Origin: an uncultured Candidatus Saccharibacteria bacterium
GTDB lineage: Bacteria; Patescibacteriota; Saccharimonadia; Saccharimonadales; Saccharimonadaceae
Reading direction: 5' to 3'
NCBI GenBank assembly: GCA_938046775.1
Contig: CALIXB010000027.1
Location: 47,116-111,115, forward strand
Length of the DNA stretch: 64,000 nt
Shown here piece by piece: positions 52,530 through 62,421 of the stretch. A program made the translations under genes and the position numbers. The notes below the pieces were generated by a model that saw only the letters and a list, made by a program, of their open reading frames with translations, was not told the DNA's origin and made no database searches. Each line of letters begins with the position of its first letter. Position 1 is the stretch's first letter.

Positions 52530-53948
52530 ATGGCGCAAACATTCTTCTTCTATGACCTAGAAACTAGCGGATTAAACCCGCGACAAGACCGCATTATGCA
52601 GTTTGCTGGGCAGCGGACGGACATGAATCTCGAACCAATTGGCGAGCCGTATAATCTGCTGGTGACGCTGAATGATGATACATTGCCAAGTCCTGACGCG
52701 CTGATGGTGACTGGCATCACGCCGCAAAAGACGATCGAGGAAGGTTACACCGAGGCACAGTTTGCACGGATGCTCAGTGAGGAAATTTTCACGCTAGACA
52801 CCATTGCGGTTGGTTTTAATAATATTCGGTTCGACGACGAGTTTATTCGTCATTTGTTGTGGCGTAATTTTCATGATCCGTACGAGTGGAGCTGGAAGGA
52901 CGGCCGCTCGCGTTGGGACTTGCTGGATGCAGTTCGGTTGACCAGGGCACTCAGGCCAGAGGGGATCAAGTGGCCGGTTGACGCTAAGGGTGAGCCGAGC
53001 AACCGCCTGGAGTTGATCACCAGCGCTAATGGTATTGCGCATGAAAATGCTCATGACGCTTTGGCGGACGTGACAGCACTGATCGCTGTGACGAAATTGA
53101 TCAAGCAAAAGCAGCCGCAATTGTATGATTATTTGCTGAAAATGCGCGATAAAAAAGTAGTCCAGCAACTGGTCAATGTGGACGACAAAAAACCGTTTGT
53201 CTATGCCAGCGGGCGCTACGATAAAGAATTTGCCAAAACTACGGTGGCATTTCCAATGACGACCAGTCGAAACGGCGGTGTGGTTGTCTATGATCTGCGC
53301 TATGATCCGACGCCGTTTGTTGAGTTGGATACGAATGAACTGGCGGCGAAAATTTTTGCGTCGTGGGAGGAGCGGCAAGCTGAGGACTTCGTCAAATTAC
53401 CGGTCAAAGAATTACAGTACAATCGCTGTCCGGCGGTGGCACCGCTGGGCGTACTGGAGCAGGGCGATGGTTGGCAGAAGATTTCATTGGACGCCAAAAC
53501 CATCCAAAAGCACCAAAACATATTGCTGAAGCATCCAGATTTTGCCGAAAAATTACGCAGTATTTTTGAAAATAAGCCAGAGTTCAAAAAATTACCTGAC
53601 CCAGAAGCGCAATTGTATGATGGCTTTTTGAACGATCATGATCGCCTTCAGGTGGAGGCAGTGCGTAATGCCGATGAGCGTGAGTTGGCTGATTTTCATC
53701 CAGAGTTTCAGGACGAACGTTTGGCGCCGCTATTACTCCACTATAAAGCACGCAACTTTCCGCGCTCGCTTAGTGAAGACGATTTGGCGCAGTGGGAAAC
53801 CTGGCGAGCTCAGCACTTGCAGGCACAACTGCCAGGGTTTATGGCATCTCTGCAGCGGTTAGCGCCGACAGCGACTGACGAGCAGCAGTTTATTTTGCAA
53901 GAATTGCAATTGTGGGCTGAGTCTGTTTTACCTGTCATTGATTCTTAG
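52530..53948 (+). CDS. sbcB: Exodeoxyribonuclease I (SbcB-like)
   Basis: 472 residues, near E. coli ExoI (475). The DEDDh exonuclease core shows YDLETSGLNP (Asp, Glu), GFNNIRFDDEF and HDALADVTALI (His, Asp), followed by the SH3-like and C-terminal helical domains of ExoI. It digests single-stranded DNA 3'-5' in recombination and repair. A TATACT box (52518-52523) ends 6 nt before ATG 52530. Confidence 0.93.
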   Translation: MAQTFFFYDLETSGLNPRQDRIMQFAGQRTDMNLEPIGEPYNLLVTLNDDTLPSPDALMVTGITPQKTIEEGYTEAQFARMLSEEIFTLDTIAVGFNNIRFDDEFIRHLLWRNFHDPYEWSWKDGRSRWDLLDAVRLTRALRPEGIKWPVDAKGEPSNRLELITSANGIAHENAHDALADVTALIAVTKLIKQKQPQLYDYLLKMRDKKVVQQLVNVDDKKPFVYASGRYDKEFAKTTVAFPMTTSRNGGVVVYDLRYDPTPFVELDTNELAAKIFASWEERQAEDFVKLPVKELQYNRCPAVAPLGVLEQGDGWQKISLDAKTIQKHQNILLKHPDFAEKLRSIFENKPEFKKLPDPEAQLYDGFLNDHDRLQVEAVRNADERELADFHPEFQDERLAPLLLHYKARNFPRSLSEDDLAQWETWRAQHLQAQLPGFMASLQRLAPTATDEQQFILQELQLWAESVLPVIDS

Positions 53949-54011
53949 TCTTTAGTTGTGATATTATGGTTATGTTATTTGAATTATATTAACTTAACAG
54001 GAGGGTGACTA

Positions 54012-55628
54012 ATGTCGTCTAGAAAGAAACGTAAAATATATGGAGGCATATCAATTTTCTTTGCTGTGTCTGTAGTCTCTTTGGCTGCGATGTTTGCGCC
54101 TTTCGCTAAGGCAGAGGCTGCATATAGCTGGAAGGATATAACGATACCAGGCGGTAATGTCAAAGAGTCACGTATTAGCTCTGATGGTTCGAAGTTGATA
54201 GTACTACAGGAGGGTGCTACTTTTAATGATCGGAAGCTCCTGGTCTCTACTGATAACGGTGTAAGCTGGAGCAGTAACACGGCGCCAGAAGGGGCAATTA
54301 ACTTATTGACAAATACAGACGGCTCCAAGTTGGTAGTAAAAGGCAAATATGGACAAAATAATATTCACGTATCCACTGATGGCGGTAACAGCTGGACAAC
54401 TCCAGCTGCGCCAGTAGAAAGTGATGCAGGTCTACGCATGAGTCCTGACGGCTCTACTTTGACTAAGTGTGGGTACGGCGGACCTCTGTATGTCTCCACA
54501 GATAATGGTCAGACATGGGAGCAAAAGGGCAATGAGTGTCCTAGTGCTGTGTTTAACAACGGTAAAATGATTTACATGGATCAGTATGATGACCTAGTAA
54601 AGCAATCAACTGACTATGGTGCAACCTGGGAGGTTATTAAAGATGGCGCTGCTGATGAAGCTTCCTTCAGCACTAATGGTAGTGGTATATTTAATGGCAC
54701 TAAGCTTTCAGTAGATGGGGGACGCAGCTGGAATTCTGTTTCTCCGATGCCAGGGCAGTCTAGTGATAATGGACCTGCGTATCTGGGTGTTAGCGATGAT
54801 GGTAAGAGGTTATTTGCTACTTTTGAGCCAAGGGGATCATCTCCTACGTGGAGGCCAGTAAACACATCGGTCGACGGCGGTAAAACTTGGCAAGATTGGG
54901 GTAATGATATTTTTGAGGGTGGCTCTATTTCAATGACTGCTGATGGCTCTAAAATCTTTGCAACAGCAAGTAATAACATCTATCGTTTAGGCACACTACA
55001 ATTACCTCAGACCAAGACTTTTGATGTAAGTACAAAGCCTGCTCCGGCAAACACAGATAATTCAGTGGCTAAGTCTATTATTGTGGCTAAATCACTTCGT
55101 TGCTATGACATTGTCGCCTCATCAGTTAAGCCTCTGTCTGCTGACGGTATTACGCCTGCTGAGGCGCGAGTGAAGATTTTGGGAGGCTTATCGTTCAATA
55201 TTAATTGTACCCAAGCGTCGGCCTCGTCAGATATTACTGTGTCTCTTGCAAGCCAATATGACGTTTCGAAGGTGCGAGTTTATAAAAAAGATTCAGCTAC
55301 GGCTAATCTACAGGATATAACTAGCCAAACTATAATTAAAAATGAAACTGTCGCTGGTAAGCTAGTTACGACAGTGTCATATAAAGTGGTGGACGGTGCT
55401 AATAATGACGATGACCATACCGCAAACAGTGTCATTACTGACCCAGTTTACTTCGGTGTGGTGAATAATCCTGCATCTCCAGCGGGTGCAGCATCTAATC
55501 CAGCAGGCGTTACTTCTAAGGGTGGTAAATCTGGGAGTCTTGCTGACACAGGAGCTTCTGTTTGGGTAATTGGCGGATTGGCTATCATAGCTATTGCTGG
55601 CGGAATAGTTCTAAAACGATACATTTAA
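54012..55628 (+). CDS. LADTG-anchored surface protein with six Asp-box repeats
   Basis: 538 residues. A signal peptide (about 1-36, ending KAEA) leads to a beta-propeller region (about 45-330) with six Asp boxes of form S-x-D-x-G-x-x-W (STDNGVSW, STDGGNSW, STDNGQTW, STDYGATW, SVDGGRSW, SVDGGKTW). A beta-rich domain (about 355-490) resembles choice-of-anchor domains. The C-terminus is LADTG, a hydrophobic helix and KRYI, a sortase-type sorting signal. No sialidase catalytic set was identified, so binding is more likely than hydrolysis. AGGAGG lies 7 nt before ATG 54012. Confidence 0.87.
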   Translation: MSSRKKRKIYGGISIFFAVSVVSLAAMFAPFAKAEAAYSWKDITIPGGNVKESRISSDGSKLIVLQEGATFNDRKLLVSTDNGVSWSSNTAPEGAINLLTNTDGSKLVVKGKYGQNNIHVSTDGGNSWTTPAAPVESDAGLRMSPDGSTLTKCGYGGPLYVSTDNGQTWEQKGNECPSAVFNNGKMIYMDQYDDLVKQSTDYGATWEVIKDGAADEASFSTNGSGIFNGTKLSVDGGRSWNSVSPMPGQSSDNGPAYLGVSDDGKRLFATFEPRGSSPTWRPVNTSVDGGKTWQDWGNDIFEGGSISMTADGSKIFATASNNIYRLGTLQLPQTKTFDVSTKPAPANTDNSVAKSIIVAKSLRCYDIVASSVKPLSADGITPAEARVKILGGLSFNINCTQASASSDITVSLASQYDVSKVRVYKKDSATANLQDITSQTIIKNETVAGKLVTTVSYKVVDGANNDDDHTANSVITDPVYFGVVNNPASPAGAASNPAGVTSKGGKSGSLADTGASVWVIGGLAIIAIAGGIVLKRYI

Positions 55629-55635
55629 TGACTAA

Positions 55636-56022
55636 TTAAGTTAAAGACGGAGCGAGCTTTTGAGACTCAACATTGAGACCAGGCTCGCTCTTCTTTGTTT
55701 GGTAAAGAAGGTAAGTTGTAACTAGAGCAAGTTCGTTTTTTCGATCTGGAGTAAACTGACGAAATGTCTGATTTATGCGTCGTTGGGTGAGTTCGCTAGC
55801 GACATCAATAATTTTCCAAACTAGCGCCGATAATGACTTCCTAAGAATAATAGCTAGCGGTATGGCTGCTGCCCAAAAAATAACCATAGAAATTGCCGAT
55901 AAGTGGATGTTAGTGAAGGGTATTTTGCCGATAAAAAAGAAGAAAAATAGTTGGTCAACCATAAACGGTGCGATCAATATCGCTCCAGATATCACAATTA
56001 AGTAAACGCCCAACTTTCTCAT
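55636..56022 (-). CDS. Small membrane protein with cytoplasmic tail
   Basis: 128 residues from ATG 56022, which lies 7 nt after a minus-strand TACAGT (56030-56035). Two membrane helices (about 5-28 and 35-58) are followed by an amphipathic, charged tail. No family recognised. Its end contains the terminator of the converging surface-protein gene. Confidence 0.6.
   Translation of the reverse strand: MRKLGVYLIVISGAILIAPFMVDQLFFFFFIGKIPFTNIHLSAISMVIFWAAAIPLAIILRKSLSALVWKIIDVASELTQRRINQTFRQFTPDRKNELALVTTYLLYQTKKSEPGLNVESQKLAPSLT
55650..55696 (+). terminator. Possible terminator after the Asp-box protein gene
   Basis: GAGCGAGC (55650-55657) pairs with GCTCGCTC (55683-55690) across a 25-nt loop and is followed by TTCTTTG. 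It lies within the converging coding region. Confidence 0.5.
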
Positions 56023-56143
56023 AAGTTTAACTGTAACAAATAAGATATTCACTTGCAATCATAAGCGTAATATGTTTTAAATTAGATTTACATTAGCGCC
56101 TAGGCTGGAAAAATTAGTTAAAAACCTGTATAATATAGCGGTT

Positions 56144-58954
56144 ATGGCAGAGGTGATTCGCGTCAAAGGCGCTCGTGAGCATAATTTAAGAAACGTGGAT
56201 ATTGAGATTCCACGTGATAAATTAGTGGTAATTACAGGGCTGAGTGGATCGGGTAAATCTAGTTTGGCGTTTGATACGATTTATGCTGAAGGTCAACGCC
56301 GTTACATGGAGAGCTTAAATTCTTACGCTCGTCAGTTTCTGGGGACGATGGATAAGCCTGATGTTGATTCAATTGAAGGGCTAAGTCCAGCTATTTCAAT
56401 CGACCAGAAGTCAACCAGTCGCAACCCGCGCTCCACGGTTGCAACGGTGACAGAAATTTATGACTATTTGCGACTATTGTTTGCCAGAATTGGCGTGCCA
56501 CATTGTCCAGTTTGTGGCAATGAAGTGACACGGCGCACGGCTGAGACGATTATTGATGAAATTTTACGGCAATTTGTTGATAAGCGAATTTTACTATTGG
56601 TGCCAATTGTCAAAAATAAAAAGGGTGAGTTTGCGCATATTCCAGAGCAATATCAGCGACTTGGTTATGCCAGAGTGCGCGTTGACGGCGTGGTGTATGC
56701 GCTAGATGAGTTTCCGGAATTACAAAAAAGTTACAAGCATAATATTGAGTTGGTGGTTGATCGCTTGGCTCTGAGTGGTGAAATGCGGTCGCGGCTAAGT
56801 CAGAGTGTTGAACAAGCGCTAGAACTTGGGCAAGGAGTCATCGAGGTTTTAGAGGCTGATAGTGGTGATATAAAAACTTTTTCACAGCGATATGCTTGTA
56901 TTGATCATCCCGATGTCGAGATTCCAGAGTTAGAACCAAGGTTGTTCAGTTTTAACGCTCCGCAGGGTGCTTGCCCGACATGTACTGGTTTGGGGTCAAG
57001 GCTAGAGATTGATCCGGAATTAGTTTTTAATAATAATTTGACAATTTCTGAGGGTGCGATTCGGCCGTATAACCGGATGAACTCTGATACTTGGAATATG
57101 AAGCGGCTAGCGTCTGTGGGCGAAGCGCACGGGTTTAGCTTGCGAGTACCGGTAGGCAAATTACCCGATGATGCTAAGCAGAAGATTTTATACGGTACTG
57201 GCGATCAGAAATATCGTGTGGAGTTGGGTGGTGGGCGACACTACGAAACGACATATGAGGGGGTTATTCCTAATTTGGAACGGCGCTGGCGAGAAACTGA
57301 TAGTGATTTTGTGCGGCGGGATATTGAGCGGTTTATGCGCGAGCGGGATTGTTATGTATGTAAGGGTGCGCGCTTAAAGCCAGCAGTTTTGGCGGTCACG
57401 GTCCATGATTTGAATATTGTCGATGTGTGCGATTTGAGCGTCGATGACGCGTTGGATTTGTTTAACAAATTAAATCTAACTGAGCAAGAGATGGCTATTG
57501 CGCGGCTTATTTTAAAGGAGATTAAGTCGCGCTTGACGTTTATGAGTAATGTTGGCCTGAACTATTTGGAACTAAGTCGGGCAGCTAATACGTTAAGCGG
57601 CGGTGAGGCGCAGCGAATTAGGCTGGCGACACAGATTGGGGCTGGGCTGCAGGGCGTGCTTTATGTGCTTGATGAGCCGTCAATTGGCTTGCATCAACGT
57701 GATAATGACAAATTGATTGACATGCTAAAACGTCTTCGCGATTTAGGTAATTCTGTGCTGGTAGTTGAGCATGACGAAGACACTATTCGGCAAAGTGATT
57801 TTCTGGTTGATATGGGACCGGGTGCTGGCGTGAATGGCGGTCGAGTAGTGGCCACGGGTACACCTGATGTTGTGGCAAAAAACCAAGATAGCATTACCGG
57901 GCGTTATTTATCGGGTGCAGAAAAAATTGCCATACCAAAAAAGCGCCGTAAGATTATGAAGGACAGGCAATTGGTTGTTCGGGGTGCTCGCGAAAATAAT
58001 CTGAAGAATATCGATGTGACGTTTCCGTTGGGGCTAATGACGGTGGTGTCAGGAGTTTCGGGTAGCGGTAAATCGACATTAGTTAATGATATTGTGGCGC
58101 GTGAGCTCGCGGCGCGGCTTAATAGGTCAACTACGGCGCCTGGTCTACATAAAACAATTGATGGCGTTAACCTGCTGGATAAAGTCATTGTCATCGACCA
58201 GTCACCAATTGGTCGTACGCCGCGCTCTAATCCAGCAACCTACACTGGTATTTTTACGCCAATTCGTGAGCTATTTGCTAGCACGCCTGAGGCTAATGTT
58301 CGCGGCTATAAAGCTGGTCGGTTCAGTTTTAACGTCAAGGGCGGGCGCTGCGAAAATTGCCAGGGTGATGGTGTGATAAAAATTGAAATGCACTTTCTAC
58401 CGGACGTTTATGTTCAGTGTGACGAATGTCATGGCAAGCGATATAACCGTGAGGCGCTGGAAATTAAATATAAAGATAGGACCATTGCTGATGTACTCGA
58501 TATGACGGTCGAGCAGGCGGCGGAGTTCTTTGACAGTGTGCCTAATATTGCTAGGAAATTACAGACGTTGGTGGAAGTTGGTCTGGGCTATATTAAGCTC
58601 GGTCAGCCGGCAACTACTTTTTCTGGTGGTGAGGCGCAGCGGATTAAACTAGCGACAGAACTGTCTAAGCGATCCACTGGAAAAACTATGTATATTCTGG
58701 ACGAGCCAACAACCGGGCTTCACTCAGCTGACGTTAAGCGATTGCTGGGGATTTTGCAGCAGCTGGTTGAGGGTGGTAATAGTATGATTATCATTGAGCA
58801 CAATCTGGATGTCATCAAGTCGGCTGACTGGGTGATTGATATGGGGCCTGAAGGTGGAATTGGCGGCGGTAGGGTGGTGGCTAGCGGCACTCCGGAAGAC
58901 ATCACTAAAATACCAGAGTCCTTTACCGGTAAGTATCTTAAGAAAATACTTTAG
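56144..58954 (+). CDS. uvrA: Excinuclease ABC subunit A
   Basis: 936 residues, full length. Two ABC ATPase modules with Walker [13 protein letters not shown] (about 30) and [13 protein letters not shown] (about 640), ABC signatures [12 protein letters not shown] and [12 protein letters not shown], and zinc modules CPVC/CPTC-CYVC and [15 protein letters not shown]. It finds bulky DNA lesions with UvrB. TATAAT (56129-56134) is 9 nt from ATG 56144. Confidence 0.97.
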   Translation: MAEVIRVKGAREHNLRNVDIEIPRDKLVVITGLSGSGKSSLAFDTIYAEGQRRYMESLNSYARQFLGTMDKPDVDSIEGLSPAISIDQKSTSRNPRSTVATVTEIYDYLRLLFARIGVPHCPVCGNEVTRRTAETIIDEILRQFVDKRILLLVPIVKNKKGEFAHIPEQYQRLGYARVRVDGVVYALDEFPELQKSYKHNIELVVDRLALSGEMRSRLSQSVEQALELGQGVIEVLEADSGDIKTFSQRYACIDHPDVEIPELEPRLFSFNAPQGACPTCTGLGSRLEIDPELVFNNNLTISEGAIRPYNRMNSDTWNMKRLASVGEAHGFSLRVPVGKLPDDAKQKILYGTGDQKYRVELGGGRHYETTYEGVIPNLERRWRETDSDFVRRDIERFMRERDCYVCKGARLKPAVLAVTVHDLNIVDVCDLSVDDALDLFNKLNLTEQEMAIARLILKEIKSRLTFMSNVGLNYLELSRAANTLSGGEAQRIRLATQIGAGLQGVLYVLDEPSIGLHQRDNDKLIDMLKRLRDLGNSVLVVEHDEDTIRQSDFLVDMGPGAGVNGGRVVATGTPDVVAKNQDSITGRYLSGAEKIAIPKKRRKIMKDRQLVVRGARENNLKNIDVTFPLGLMTVVSGVSGSGKSTLVNDIVARELAARLNRSTTAPGLHKTIDGVNLLDKVIVIDQSPIGRTPRSNPATYTGIFTPIRELFASTPEANVRGYKAGRFSFNVKGGRCENCQGDGVIKIEMHFLPDVYVQCDECHGKRYNREALEIKYKDRTIADVLDMTVEQAAEFFDSVPNIARKLQTLVEVGLGYIKLGQPATTFSGGEAQRIKLATELSKRSTGKTMYILDEPTTGLHSADVKRLLGILQQLVEGGNSMIIIEHNLDVIKSADWVIDMGPEGGIGGGRVVASGTPEDITKIPESFTGKYLKKIL

Positions 58955-58956
58955 GT

Positions 58957-59607
58957 CTATTTCTTACGTTTAGTTTTTGTAAGTAGTACTAGTAGTTGTT
59001 TTCTCAGTAGAGCACGAGTGTTTGGTTGTTTTAGAGCGTGGATAAGCATTGGCAGGACTGACAAGAAGATGATGAGGATTGCGGCGACTTCGATGTTAAC
59101 GCCAGCTTTGGTGAGGAATTCACCGGCATAAAAACCTAGATAGACAAAGAGCGACGACCATAGAAATCCGCCAATAATATTAAATGTCAGGAAAGTTTTA
59201 TAATGCATTTTACTAGCGCCAGCAACAATTGGTGCAAAGGTGCGAACAATTGGCACGAATCTGGCCAGAACAATTGTCACCGAGCCGTGTTTGTCGTAGA
59301 ATTTTTCAGTTTGCTCTAAATATTTTTTCTTGAAAAAGCGAGAATTTTCTTTCTCGAATAATCTTCTCCCAACCTTATGACCAAAACTATAGCCAACACT
59401 GTCTCCTAACACTGCTGCGATAAAAATTAAAAGTGCAAAAACATGAATATCAATATGTAGAATATTTTGTTGCACCATGTAGCCGGAAGTAAAAAGTAAA
59501 CTATCTCCCGGTAGTACAAATCCAATCAGCAGTCCAGACTCTGCGAAAACCACCAACAAAATTGCTATTACACCAAAGCTTGTAATCAAGTGAATGAAAG
59601 ATTCCAT
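58957..59607 (-). CDS. DedA-family (SNARE-associated) membrane protein
   Basis: 216 residues with about five helices. Motifs FAESGLLIGFVLPGDSLLFTSG and the ARFVPIVRTFAPIVAG re-entrant region are characteristic of DedA. Bacterial relatives include the undecaprenyl-phosphate flippase UptA, so lipid-carrier recycling for wall synthesis is plausible. TATAAT (59614-59619, minus strand) is 6 nt from ATG 59607. Confidence 0.92.
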   Translation of the reverse strand: MESFIHLITSFGVIAILLVVFAESGLLIGFVLPGDSLLFTSGYMVQQNILHIDIHVFALLIFIAAVLGDSVGYSFGHKVGRRLFEKENSRFFKKKYLEQTEKFYDKHGSVTIVLARFVPIVRTFAPIVAGASKMHYKTFLTFNIIGGFLWSSLFVYLGFYAGEFLTKAGVNIEVAAILIIFLSVLPMLIHALKQPNTRALLRKQLLVLLTKTKRKK

Positions 59608-59645
59608 ACGTCAATTATAGCATAATTACCATGCGATAAATTTGT

Positions 59646-61418
59646 CTACTCTTCAATGAATCCGCCGGACTGCCGCGCCCACAACTTGGCGTAAACGCCG
59701 CGTTTTTTGGCGAGCAATTGATCATGCGATCCGTCTTCGACGATGCGTCCGTTTTCTAAGACAATTATACGATCCAGCTTGGCGATGGTTGATAAGCGGT
59801 GCGCAATGACAATTGAAGTTCGACCCCTCATCAAAGTCTCCAGCGACTTTTGAATTAGCGCCTCTGATTCTGAGTCTAATGCTGAGGTTGCCTCGTCAAG
59901 AATCAGGATTGGTGCATCTTTCAAAATCGCTCTAGCAATGGCGATGCGTTGCCGCTGACCACCTGACAGTTTCACGCCGCGCTCACCGACCATGGTGTTA
60001 AAGCCGTCTTGCAGCTTGATGATAAAATCATAAGCGCCAGCTTTTTTGGCGGCACGTTCAATTTCAGTATCAGTCGCGTCAGGCTGGCCATAAGCAATAT
60101 TTTCGCGGACTGAACGGTGGAACAGTAGCGGCTCTTGTGGCACGTAGGCGATTTGTTCGCGCAGGCTTGCCTGAGTGACCTCGGCAATATTTTGGTCGTC
60201 AATGGCAATCTCCCCTGAGTCGATGTCGGCAAAGCGTAATAGTAATTTAGTCAGGGTAGTCTTGCCGGAGCCACTTGATCCAACTAGGCCAATTTTTTCA
60301 CCCGGCTGAATATTGAGCGAGAAATCATGAAATAGTGTATCACCTTGACCCTCGTCGTGCGTAAAAGTGATATTGTCCATTACGATACCACCGCGCGTAA
60401 CGTCAAGTTTCGCGTCACTTCGGTCAACCAGTGTTGTTGGTGTTTGAAGAATTTCTACCATTTCGTGGGCGTCGCCAATGATACGGTTATAGCTACGCAT
60501 AATGCCGTTCATGTTCCATAGTTCGTGGGCGACACTACTGGTATAAGTGATGATAAGGTAGACTGCGGCTACTGAAACTAGGTTATGCTGAGCGGCATAT
60601 ACCGCAAAGATAATTGCTCCTATTTTAATCAACATATTGATGGTTGAGTAGACAGTGCTGACTTTTAGAAATCCATGCATTGTATCAAGGCTGGCGCTGC
60701 GCCATGAGCTAACAGTTTTTTTGAAACGCTGCTGTTCTGTCGCTTCAGCACCAGATGACTTTACGGCCAAAACATTTGAAAGCACATCCGCCAATTGTCC
60801 GCTTAACTTATTGCTGACTTTAGCTTCTTTCTTATTCAATTTAGCCATTGGCTTAGATCCGTAATAGACGACAACACTAAAGACAATCGAGAGAATTAGT
60901 AGGAATAATGCGTATTGCCAGAGTAGAGTAGATAGGACGATGATTGAGCCAATCAGGGAAATGACTAGGGGCAAAATTGACCAGATAATGGTGTCCCAAA
61001 AACGCTCAGTAGCGCCGCTTAATTTGTTGGTTTGGCTGACTAGTGAACCACTGAACTTGCTTGAGTGAAAAAACATCGTTTGATTAGTTAATTTGCTAAA
61101 ACATCGTACGTATAAATCTCGCTGCATGGCGGTTTCAAATGTCCAGGCAAGGTATAAAACTAAACGCCAGCCGATGACGCTCGACCATAATTGACTGACG
61201 CCGTATAGGCCAATTAACATCCATAAATTGTTAGAATCGTGTAGCTGGTTATGTTGGATGATGCTTAATAGTTGGGCAATAATCAACGGACCAACAAAAA
61301 TAGTAACGGCAAGTGTGACGATTGCAAAAAATATTGTTAAGTTTCGACGGTGTTTATAAGGTGATGATGCTCGCCAAAATAAACTTAATATTTCTTTGTT
61401 ATTTAATTTATTTTTCAA
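59646..61418 (-). CDS. ABC exporter (fused TMD-NBD half transporter)
   Basis: 590 residues from TTG 61418 with an AAAGGAG site. Six transmembrane helices (about 20-320) precede a nucleotide-binding domain with GLVGSSGSGKTTLTK (Walker A), ALREQIAYVPQ-type Q-loop, KLSGGQRQRIAIARA (signature), ILILDEATSALD (Walker B) and IAHRLST (H-loop). It probably works as a homodimer exporting lipid or drug. The substrate is unknown. Confidence 0.92.
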   Translation of the reverse strand: MKNKLNNKEILSLFWRASSPYKHRRNLTIFFAIVTLAVTIFVGPLIIAQLLSIIQHNQLHDSNNLWMLIGLYGVSQLWSSVIGWRLVLYLAWTFETAMQRDLYVRCFSKLTNQTMFFHSSKFSGSLVSQTNKLSGATERFWDTIIWSILPLVISLIGSIIVLSTLLWQYALFLLILSIVFSVVVYYGSKPMAKLNKKEAKVSNKLSGQLADVLSNVLAVKSSGAEATEQQRFKKTVSSWRSASLDTMHGFLKVSTVYSTINMLIKIGAIIFAVYAAQHNLVSVAAVYLIITYTSSVAHELWNMNGIMRSYNRIIGDAHEMVEILQTPTTLVDRSDAKLDVTRGGIVMDNITFTHDEGQGDTLFHDFSLNIQPGEKIGLVGSSGSGKTTLTKLLLRFADIDSGEIAIDDQNIAEVTQASLREQIAYVPQEPLLFHRSVRENIAYGQPDATDTEIERAAKKAGAYDFIIKLQDGFNTMVGERGVKLSGGQRQRIAIARAILKDAPILILDEATSALDSESEALIQKSLETLMRGRTSIVIAHRLSTIAKLDRIIVLENGRIVEDGSHDQLLAKKRGVYAKLWARQSGGFIEE

Positions 61419-61648
61419 ATTGACTCCTTTCTATGAAGAGGCGTTTATGAGCTTGGTTATTTATTATCGGATACTTTGTCGCTAACTAATAATTACCCTT
61501 AAATAACCATGTTACAATAGCTCGTTGATTTGCTATAAAGTAATGAAAATTGATTTGATTAGAGGAACTCATTTGAGTTCATAGACTTGGGCTATTATAT
61601 TGAATTAGCTATCTTAAGTCAATTGTTGTTGCAGAACACTTGTTTATT
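61419..61648. other. Intergenic region between the ABC exporter and fur
   Basis: About 230 bp with no recognised gene. It holds a perfect palindrome GAACTCA-TT-TGAGTTC (61565-61580) and a possible 19-codon leaderless ORF (TTG 61525 to TAG 61584) 6 nt after TACAAT (61513-61518). Neither is proven. Confidence 0.4.
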
Positions 61649-61669
61649 TATTGTAAATAATTTACAATA
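61649..61669. promoter_or_regulatory. 21-bp palindrome covering the fur promoter (candidate Fur-family box)
   Basis: A perfect 10-1-10 inverted repeat TATTGTAAAT-A-ATTTACAATA. The fur -10 TACAAT (61663-61668) lies in its right arm, 6 nt before ATG 61675, so binding would block transcription. The form fits Fur/Zur/PerR boxes. Confidence 0.75.
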
Positions 61670-61674
61670 GTAAC

Positions 61675-62067
61675 ATGACGCAAGTAGTTAGGCGCTTAAC
61701 AAAATACACGAACGACGTGCTGGTGATATTAAAAAATAAACATCATGCGACAAATTCGGATATTGCTCAGGTGCTGCGAGATACTTACTCTGATGTTAGT
61801 GATACGACAGTGCACCGCGTTACTCAACGTCTACATGGAGATGGGTTGATTGGCTTGGCTCCGCCTACAAAGCGAGGCTGTTTGCGTTATGATGCTTGCG
61901 TAGATCCACACGATCATTTTTTGTGCGATAATTGTGATAATTTGCGAGATATCATAATTGCAGAAGAAGTGAAAAAGCAAATTGCATGTGAAATGGATGA
62001 TTGTTATTTTGATGGACCGTTAGTAATAATGGGGACGTGTAAAAAATGCCAGAAAAGGAGGAAATAA
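61675..62067 (+). CDS. Fur-family metalloregulator
   Basis: 130 residues. A winged helix (about 8-75, with DTTVHRVTQRL as recognition helix) is followed by a dimerisation domain with PHDHFLCDNC (metal His and Cys) and a C-terminal GTCKKC that completes a Cys4 zinc site. Fur, PerR and Zur cannot be told apart from these motifs alone. It is leaderless and covered by its own candidate box. The thioredoxin gene starts on its stop codon (TAATG). Confidence 0.88.
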   Translation: MTQVVRRLTKYTNDVLVILKNKHHATNSDIAQVLRDTYSDVSDTTVHRVTQRLHGDGLIGLAPPTKRGCLRYDACVDPHDHFLCDNCDNLRDIIIAEEVKKQIACEMDDCYFDGPLVIMGTCKKCQKRRK

Positions 62068-62396
62068 TGGCGTTATATGAGATTACAACAAGACAAGAAT
62101 TTGAAGAGAAAGCGCTAAAAAGCGACAAGCCGGTGCTGGTTGATTTTTGGGCGCCGTGGTGCCCACCATGCCGAGCGATGGCGCCAATTTTACATCAAAT
62201 TGCTGAAGAAACTGAGTTTGATGTCGTCAAAGTCGATACTGAAGCCAGCCAGGAAAATGCGCAGTTGGCTATGGACTATCGCGTTCAAGGTATTCCGAAT
62301 ATGAAGGTTTTTGTTGGCGGTGAAATTGTTGAGGAGATGGTTGGCATGAAACCGAAGCAAACGCTGATCGATGCTTTAGAGAAAGCCGCAAAGTAG
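62067..62396 (+). CDS. Thioredoxin with CPPC active site
   Basis: 109 residues, full thioredoxin fold, with VLVDFWAPWCPPC and the cis-Pro loop GIPNMKVF. The active site is CPPC where thioredoxins normally have CGPC, which usually shifts redox potential. ATG 62067 has AAGGAGG upstream. It shares a transcript with the Fur-like gene, hinting at redox or metal control. Confidence 0.92.
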   Translation: MALYEITTRQEFEEKALKSDKPVLVDFWAPWCPPCRAMAPILHQIAEETEFDVVKVDTEASQENAQLAMDYRVQGIPNMKVFVGGEIVEEMVGMKPKQTLIDALEKAAK

Positions 62397-62421
62397 AAAT
62401 TAAGTTAAAAGGAGGATTTTT

